Source: Clostridia bacterium
Lineage (GTDB): Bacteria; Bacillota; Clostridia; TANB77; UBA1234
Length of the DNA: 64,000 bases
Assembly (NCBI GenBank): GCA_017469545.1
Contig: JAFUGE010000012.1
Coordinates: forward strand, 1 to 64,000
Reading direction: 5' to 3'
The translations under genes were made by a program, and so were the position numbers. Under the pieces are notes generated by a model that was not told the DNA's origin, did no database searches, and saw only the letters and a list, made by a program, of their open reading frames with translations. This document shows, one piece after another, positions 62,772 through 64,000 of the stretch. Position 1 is the stretch's first letter. Every line of letters starts with the position of its first letter.

Positions 62772-64000
62772 ATGAAGAACTCAAAGGGTGTTTCAGTAAT
62801 ATCTGTTATCGTTACAGTAATCGTCATTATTATATTAGCTTCGATTACCATCTTTACAGGAAGAAATATGCTAAATCAGGCGAAAGAGGACAGAGCGAAA
62901 GAGCGATTGGAAGTCATTTATCAGGCACTTCGTGCCAATGAATCATTGCTTGGAATTGGCGAAACAGTGGACAACAGAGAATTAGAGGATAGCGACTATT
63001 TAAAAATCGGACTAGAATATTATATGAAGGGCAATGATGTGCCTACGATTACTTTTTCTAAAAGAATTGGTAGCATTGAAGATGCGACGGACACGACTAG
63101 AAGAACATACACGTTAAGTGATGGTACATATGAAAAGCAATTTGATTATGATGTTGGCACTAGCTCTCACTCTGTTGATATTGCGTTTGATTCAGTGGCG
63201 GGAGTTAATAGACCTCAGTTGACGGAGGAAATGCAAGCAATTAATTTTGCTAATTCTGCTGCTGGTGAAGAAGTGGAAGATATATATTTAGAACGCTGGT
63301 ATAGCTATGATAGTTCGGCGCCTAACTATGCAAACATGAAAATAGGAGATACCTATTATGTTTGGATTCCAAGATATGCCTATAAGATACAGACGTATTA
63401 TGCCGGAAAAACACTTCCTAATATTCCAAATTCGGCGATTGATATCATATTTTTAAAAGGGACAAGTAACTTAGATGCAGGCGGCAATTCTTTACCAAGC
63501 GACTATGAGGTACATCCAGCTTTTACGTATGGTGATACAGAGCTTGCAGGCATTTGGGTAGAAAAATATCATAATAGAACTTCAAGTTCTATTTCTGATG
63601 TGTATAGTTCGACACTGAATTCCTATGGAGGAGACCTTTATTCTCACTTGCTAAAGAATGTTGAATGGTCTGCGGTTGCGTATTTAGCACAGACTTGTGG
63701 CGCCGCTACGTCCGATAGTTCTACAAAGAACAATTCGGGCGTCATGGATATGAATGACGGTGTGCTAGAATATGTTGCTGCGTATGTGAATTATGATTCT
63801 GCGACGCTTAGCGGTAATGGCGCTTCTTTGAAAAATGGGGATAGTGAAAATGTTGATGTATATTTTGCCGCAGGCGGTTCAAACACATTGAATGCAATTA
63901 ATACGTATAAATATGGAGATGCTCTTGTAGAAACATCTTCCGGAGCTTCTGAGAATTCGGCTTGGTATAATAGCACTACAGTTGTACCGACGGCGGCAAA
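62772..64000 (+). CDS. Prepilin-like surface protein, N-terminal part (runs off the window)
   Basis: The frame from the ATG at 62772 stays open to the window end, 409 codons. AAGGGGTAGTGG lies upstream. The N-terminus MKNSKGVSVISVIVTVIVIIIL is a short basic head and a long hydrophobic helix (about 9-31), like type IV pilins or pseudopilins, though no classical G-F-T-L-x-E cleavage site is visible. The rest is Ser/Thr/Asn/Tyr-rich, with YYVWIPRYAYKIQTYY and ELAGIWVEKYHN motifs seen in large Firmicute surface and phage-like proteins. Probably exposed on the cell surface; role unknown. Confidence 0.75.
   Translation, partial: MKNSKGVSVISVIVTVIVIIILASITIFTGRNMLNQAKEDRAKERLEVIYQALRANESLLGIGETVDNRELEDSDYLKIGLEYYMKGNDVPTITFSKRIGSIEDATDTTRRTYTLSDGTYEKQFDYDVGTSSHSVDIAFDSVAGVNRPQLTEEMQAINFANSAAGEEVEDIYLERWYSYDSSAPNYANMKIGDTYYVWIPRYAYKIQTYYAGKTLPNIPNSAIDIIFLKGTSNLDAGGNSLPSDYEVHPAFTYGDTELAGIWVEKYHNRTSSSISDVYSSTLNSYGGDLYSHLLKNVEWSAVAYLAQTCGAATSDSSTKNNSGVMDMNDGVLEYVAAYVNYDSATLSGNGASLKNGDSENVDVYFAAGGSNTLNAINTYKYGDALVETSSGASENSAWYNSTTVVPTAA

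Overview
The window looks like chromosomal sequence from a low-GC, spore-forming Firmicute, most likely a member of the Clostridia. The pointers are a T-box leader before valS, a GerA/GerB/GerC germinant-receptor operon, a spoVAC-AD-AE operon, ylbJ, tRNA-Leu with encoded CCA, AAGGAGG-type ribosome binding sites and TTGACA/TATAAT promoters. Most of it is housekeeping core. I cannot place the organism more finely than class from sequence reading alone.

Layout. 1-8.5 kb: end of a radical SAM gene, valine T-box, a small membrane ORF, valS, a leftward SPFH/NfeD/SPFH trio, a GH18 exported hydrolase and an unknown gene. 8.6-24.9 kb: greA, site-2 protease, tsaD with a phosphoesterase, then tig-clpP-clpX, DUF951, gdpP-rplI-dnaB, a frameshifted tilS, ftsH, serS and an AI-2E family permease. 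25-33.2 kb: two membrane proteins of unknown role, cmk, ylbF, a membrane metallopeptidase, recJ, rel and an MBL hydrolase. 33.3-44.3 kb: gap, tRNA-Leu, pgk-tpiA-gpmI, a tetR gene, trmL, secG and rnr. 44.3-57.7 kb: sporulation and germination block (ger operon with a 53-aa two-helix gene, spoVA operon led by a dodecin-like gene, ylbJ), interleaved with an acyl-CoA synthetase, a transglutaminase-like membrane protein, uvrC and a PIN-domain gene. 57.7-64 kb: an rRNA-type methyltransferase, two RluA-type pseudouridine synthases, eno, fba, and the start of a long prepilin-like surface gene that runs off the end.

Genes working together: gap, pgk, tpiA, gpmI, eno and fba give the aldolase-to-enolase part of glycolysis, but split over several transcription units. 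tig, clpP and clpX cover folding and proteolysis. rel and gdpP set two nucleotide second messengers, (p)ppGpp and c-di-AMP. The ger and spoVA operons share a similar sigma-G-like promoter, which suggests forespore co-expression.

The most unusual content lies between the genes. Nineteen loci carry a short hairpin repeat whose stem bases co-vary between copies, and in several places the repeat supplies the stop codon of the upstream gene. Four further palindromic families are present, one bracketing the transglutaminase gene exactly. Three single-gene units (34.8, 39.7 and 56.0 kb) have their own promoter, strong ribosome binding site and terminator, and codon use unlike the neighbours; the first separates tRNA-Leu and gap from pgk. 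I did not find CRISPR arrays, rRNA, phage structural genes, transposases or an obvious defence island. Nothing here is proven to be a new system; the best candidates are listed as findings.
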